A DNA stretch of 9,597 bases from an uncultured Lachnospiraceae bacterium. Lineage in GTDB: Bacteria > Bacillota > Clostridia > Lachnospirales > Lachnospiraceae. The translations under genes and the position numbers were made by a program. Positions 6,824 to 9,597 of the stretch are shown one piece after another. Numbering within the stretch: the first letter of the stretch is position 1; every line of letters begins with the position of its first letter. The stretch is taken from assembly GCA_910578715.1 (NCBI GenBank), contig CAJTRL010000092.1:1-9597 (forward strand), in the 5' to 3' direction. The notes under the pieces are model-generated. The model saw only the letters and a program-made list of their open reading frames with translations. It ran no database searches and was not told the DNA's origin.

Positions 6824-7838
6824 GTTTATAAGAGTATACAGGAATGTGCCGGATTTGGGAGGAAAATCAAATAATTTTAATATTATCAGAATTTTTCTGG
6901 CAATTTCCGTATTATTCAGTCATTCTTTTGAACTGCTCTTGCAACCGGCGCCGGTTGTTCTGGGAAGAACTTTGGGAAATTTTGCGGTAAACTGTTTTTT
7001 TGTGATTAGTGGATACTTCATTACTAAAAGCTGGATAAGGTCCGATAGCGCTTTTGTTTTTATAAAAAAGAGGGTTCTGCGATTATTACCGGCATATATT
7101 ATGGCGTTTATATTGGCTGAAATACTGTCGTACATAGGAAACGGTTATTCAATATGTCCAACTCCATATATCAAAAATGGCTCCGTATGGACATTGTATT
7201 ATGAAATTATGGCATATTTGCTAGTGATGGCGTTAGGAATGTTTGGTTTAATTAAAGCTGATATTTTGGGAGCATTATGGGCGGTTGGCTTATTTTTCTG
7301 CATTTTAATGTATGGAAACAGTAGTACAGAATATAATGTTCTGGCACCTCTTTTTCTTAATTTTCTTGGCGGCGCATATATTTCACAGAATGAAAAAGAA
7401 ATCCGGATGAAGAAAACGGGTATAGTATGTACAGTGATACTATGCGTCCTGCATTTCTTCCCACGTTGTTTTTGGCTTATTTTGCAAAAAATACCTTTAA
7501 TATATGGTCCGGCATGTGATTATATATCTTTTAATTATATTTTATATTTATTTTGTCTTCCTTTTGCTGTGGTTTATATTGGAAAATATCTTCCTGTCGT
7601 GATAGAGATTGTCGGTGATATATCATATGGATTGTATATTTATGCGTGGCCTATTCAATCCATTATTATATATTTTCACTTTTTTGACCGGGGGGGGGTA
7701 TTGCCAGAGGTTTTGTTCATAGAAGCATTACTAATAACAAGCATAATATCCATTATATCCTATGTTTTTATTGAAAGTAAAATTAACGCAAAAAATGATT
7801 CGCAAAAATTCCAGGGAATGTATTGTAATAGGAGATGA
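6813..7838 (+). CDS. Multipass membrane acyltransferase (acyltransferase-3 / OafA-like)
   Basis: This 341-residue membrane protein has about ten hydrophobic segments and is likely to add acetyl or other acyl groups to the exported glycan. Family marks are the R-X10-H pair R26 and H37 in NIIRIFLAISVLFSHSFE (23-40), CFFVISGYFITKSW (61-74), KKRVLRLLPAY (85-95), SVWTLYYE (124-131), GDISYGLYIYAWPIQ (268-282) and the C-terminal ISYVFIESK (315-323). No extra SGNH domain is present. The start ATG 6813 has AGGAAGAG at 6801-6808 and overlaps the acetyltransferase gene, indicating coupling. Codons for R293-G294-G295-V296 contain a run of nine G at 7690-7698. The frame is intact here, but loss or gain of one G would cut off the last membrane segment and the FIES motif. 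The acyl group and acceptor sugar are unknown. Confidence 0.9.
   Translation: MNHKFIRVYRNVPDLGGKSNNFNIIRIFLAISVLFSHSFELLLQPAPVVLGRTLGNFAVNCFFVISGYFITKSWIRSDSAFVFIKKRVLRLLPAYIMAFILAEILSYIGNGYSICPTPYIKNGSVWTLYYEIMAYLLVMALGMFGLIKADILGALWAVGLFFCILMYGNSSTEYNVLAPLFLNFLGGAYISQNEKEIRMKKTGIVCTVILCVLHFFPRCFWLILQKIPLIYGPACDYISFNYILYLFCLPFAVVYIGKYLPVVIEIVGDISYGLYIYAWPIQSIIIYFHFFDRGGVLPEVLFIEALLITSIISIISYVFIESKINAKNDSQKFQGMYCNRR
7690..7698 (+). repeat. Homopolymeric G9 tract inside the acyltransferase gene
   Basis: Nine consecutive G follow GACC and precede TATTGCC in the 3' part of the acyltransferase gene. It is the longest G run in this AT-rich window. Reading on by hand, one G fewer gives a TAG at 7720-7722 and one G more gives a TGA at 7772-7774 (present coordinates), so either slip truncates the protein. 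Tracts like this cause phase variation in several bacteria; whether this one varies is inference. Confidence 0.85.
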
Positions 7839-7840
7839 AT

Positions 7841-9597
7841 ATGACGTATTTAAAAAAAAATACTATTCTAATTTGTTTGCTGGTATTGTTGATTGTAGAT
7901 TGTATATCATTAAACAGTAGTTTGAATGACAGATTTAGTATTTGCTTTAAAATGACAGACTATCCAGAGGTTGGAATAGCTCAGCTTTTTTTTGATAAAG
8001 GAGAAGGCGTTAGCGAAAAGTCATCTCTTAGCGGTATTGTGGATAACGGAATTATATCGTTTAATATTCCATTCTGGAAATATAATAAAATTGTGAATAT
8101 AAGATTTGACCCAATAAACTATAAACATGATGTAATAATTGAGAGGGTCTTTTTTTGTCAGGGGGAGAAAGAAGTATTTGAGATAAGCGGTGCGGAATTA
8201 TTAAATGGTGCACCAGCCTGTGCAGGAATACTCAGATATGAATATTCAGATGAAAAGGCAACTGTAATATGCGAAAATAATGACCCTATTATTTATTTTG
8301 ATTATGAAATTGTAACCGCCTATAATCATTATTATCGAAGAGCTCAATTGGCAGTTCTGCTAAAAATAGCAGTATTAGTATGTCTTACTTTTTTATTTAG
8401 TTATATATTTTATAATTATTATGGAAAAGAATTTTTGCATGTCAGAAATATATTAAATAAATGGTTATACAAATCAGAAAATAAAAAGTATTATGTGATT
8501 GTTTCATTTGTGGTTTATCTACTTACCCGGATAATTGTTATGGTGCATTATAGGGGTTACTATTTTACAGATGAGTTTTATTTTCTGGCAGAAAGTAATC
8601 CGAATTATTTATCAACATATAATAGGGCGCCCTATATGGCAGCTCTTATCAGGATTTTTACAAAGATTGGGGGAGACCAGTATTTTGCAGTTAAGGCAGT
8701 GCCCTTTTTCTGCGGTATTGTAAGTTTTGTTTGTGTGATGTATTTGTCTTATATTTTATGCAGATATTCGGTGAGTATTTTACTGGCTGGAATGCTGATG
8801 TCTTTTCATGCACTTTTTGTTTTTAATGATTTTTATGTACGGATGTATAGTTTTCAGGAAATGGAATTGCTGATTTTGGCGGTAATATTGTACAAGACTA
8901 CACATAGTACGAAGCGTGTCTGTAAAGTGATATGGATGTTGTCAGGATTTGCTCTGGCATATGGAATATATTATCTGACCGAAGATATATCGGGACAAAT
9001 ACCGTTAATTTCGTATTTATGTGCAGCCGTATATCTTGCAGCTGGCAGGCGTACTGTCAGATTATTAAAGGAGAAAGGATATCTAAAAATTGCTATTGGT
9101 ATCATCTGCATTATGTTTATTGGCATAGAAGTATTAGTTGTTTTGATAAAGAATCAGGGACTTATGGTAGAATCAGCGCAGCTGGAATTAGTTTTTTTTA
9201 AAAAGATATACCGGCTTATAGCAGAATTCAGAATAGAGGACTCCGCATTTCTAATAAAATATTTATTTATTGATAGTTTTATATTAACATTTAGTTTTAT
9301 ATTGTCGGGTATATGGCTGATAAAGGAAAAAAAAGAGGAACTACTTCCGATTTTTTTATTAGCGATGATTCCACTAACCGGTTTTGCCGCAATGCTTTAT
9401 AATTGTAGGATTGTGAGAACCTTTATTGGATATTTTGCATTAATGGTAATAATGGTGGTTCTTTTTTGGGATTATCTTTTTTCAAAGAAAAAATATGCTT
9501 TATGTATTATAGGAGCGTGCGTTATTACTATATTGACATCACCTGTTGATTTAACCTGGAAACAATTTACGGAGCAGCTATATCTATATCATGAGAT
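7841..9597 (+). CDS. GT-C-type membrane glycosyltransferase (GT39/PMT-like), 3' end outside window
   Basis: The frame stays open from ATG 7841 to the right edge: 585 codons with no stop. An N-terminal membrane segment (about 8-24) leads to a soluble region (about 25-165) rich in alternating beta-type sequence, including VNIRFDP (85-91), probably outside the membrane. Further segments follow at about 168-192 and 217-236, and then many more. The loop after the 217-236 segment carries YFTDEFYF (241-248); D244-E245 matches the acidic pair in the first large loop of protein mannosyltransferase and ArnT-type GT-C enzymes. FNDFYVRMYSFQE (328-340) resembles their R-x-Y-S segment. Such enzymes use a lipid-phosphate sugar as donor and act outside the cytoplasm, here probably adding side branches to the exported glycan. 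The start lies two bases after the previous stop, with the GGAGA at 7831-7835 as ribosome binding site. Family assignment is by motif only; donor and acceptor are unknown. Confidence 0.78.
   Translation, partial: MTYLKKNTILICLLVLLIVDCISLNSSLNDRFSICFKMTDYPEVGIAQLFFDKGEGVSEKSSLSGIVDNGIISFNIPFWKYNKIVNIRFDPINYKHDVIIERVFFCQGEKEVFEISGAELLNGAPACAGILRYEYSDEKATVICENNDPIIYFDYEIVTAYNHYYRRAQLAVLLKIAVLVCLTFLFSYIFYNYYGKEFLHVRNILNKWLYKSENKKYYVIVSFVVYLLTRIIVMVHYRGYYFTDEFYFLAESNPNYLSTYNRAPYMAALIRIFTKIGGDQYFAVKAVPFFCGIVSFVCVMYLSYILCRYSVSILLAGMLMSFHALFVFNDFYVRMYSFQEMELLILAVILYKTTHSTKRVCKVIWMLSGFALAYGIYYLTEDISGQIPLISYLCAAVYLAAGRRTVRLLKEKGYLKIAIGIICIMFIGIEVLVVLIKNQGLMVESAQLELVFFKKIYRLIAEFRIEDSAFLIKYLFIDSFILTFSFILSGIWLIKEKKEELLPIFLLAMIPLTGFAAMLYNCRIVRTFIGYFALMVIMVVLFWDYLFSKKKYALCIIGACVITILTSPVDLTWKQFTEQLYLYHE
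7852..7860 (+). repeat. Homopolymeric A9 tract at codons 4-7 of the membrane glycosyltransferase gene
   Basis: Nine A in a row span codons 4-7 (TTA AAA AAA AAT). By hand reading, one A fewer brings a TAA within a few codons and one A more brings the TAG at 7918-7920. The gene is in frame here. The tract could allow replication or transcriptional slippage, but A runs are expected fairly often in AT-rich DNA. Confidence 0.6.

Noticed and set aside
8535..9201. Two short plus-strand open frames (8535-8723 and 8932-9201)
   Set aside because: Both lie in other frames inside the long open frame that begins at ATG 7841 and carries the GT-C motifs; neither has a good ribosome binding site or family-like sequence.
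7841..9597. Frameshifted or decayed region after 7838, because no complete gene is found there
   Set aside because: Translation from ATG 7841 is open without a stop to the edge; the gene is only cut by the window.
1..9597. CRISPR arrays, transposases, integrases, tRNA or rRNA genes
   Set aside because: No regularly spaced repeats, recombinase motifs or RNA gene signatures were seen on either strand by eye.

Overview
The window is AT-rich, densely packed DNA in which every gene is read from the plus strand. It looks like the middle of a surface-polysaccharide biosynthesis and export operon. The low GC content, strong AGGAGG-like ribosome binding sites, TTG and GTG starts and the style of the proteins suggest a Clostridia-type Firmicute, possibly Lachnospiraceae. 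That assignment is inference; no rRNA or housekeeping gene is present to confirm it.

Layout. Bases 1-80 probably hold the last codons of an upstream gene. They are followed by an ABC-2 exporter permease (Wzm/TagG type, 93-878) and its ATPase (893-2209). The ATPase carries the extra C-terminal domain typical of Wzt proteins that recognise their glycan. Next come a PLP-dependent sugar aminotransferase (2233-3360), a fusion of a methyltransferase-like domain with a family 2 glycosyltransferase (3357-5162), a second family 2 glycosyltransferase (5167-6258), a left-handed beta-helix acetyltransferase (6251-6823) and a multipass acyltransferase of the OafA/acyltransferase-3 type (6813-7838). The last gene, from 7841 past the right edge, is a large multipass GT-C-type glycosyltransferase with an extracytoplasmic N-terminal domain.

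How the genes may work together. The aminotransferase and soluble acetyltransferase could make an N-acylated amino-deoxy sugar nucleotide. The two cytoplasmic glycosyltransferases would add sugars to a lipid-linked chain, and the methyltransferase-like domain might modify or cap it. Wzm/Wzt would export the finished chain. The two membrane enzymes could then decorate it on the outside with acyl groups and side-branch sugars. No Wzx flippase or Wzy polymerase is seen, which fits ABC-transporter-dependent export. No nucleotide-sugar synthesis genes other than the aminotransferase are visible.

Genes overlap or are separated by at most 23 bases, so co-transcription and translational coupling are likely. 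I see no internal promoter or terminator. The most notable non-gene signal is a run of nine G inside the acyltransferase gene, a candidate slipped-strand phase-variation switch. A run of nine A lies at codons 4-7 of the next gene. I see no mobile element, CRISPR array, tRNA or rRNA.
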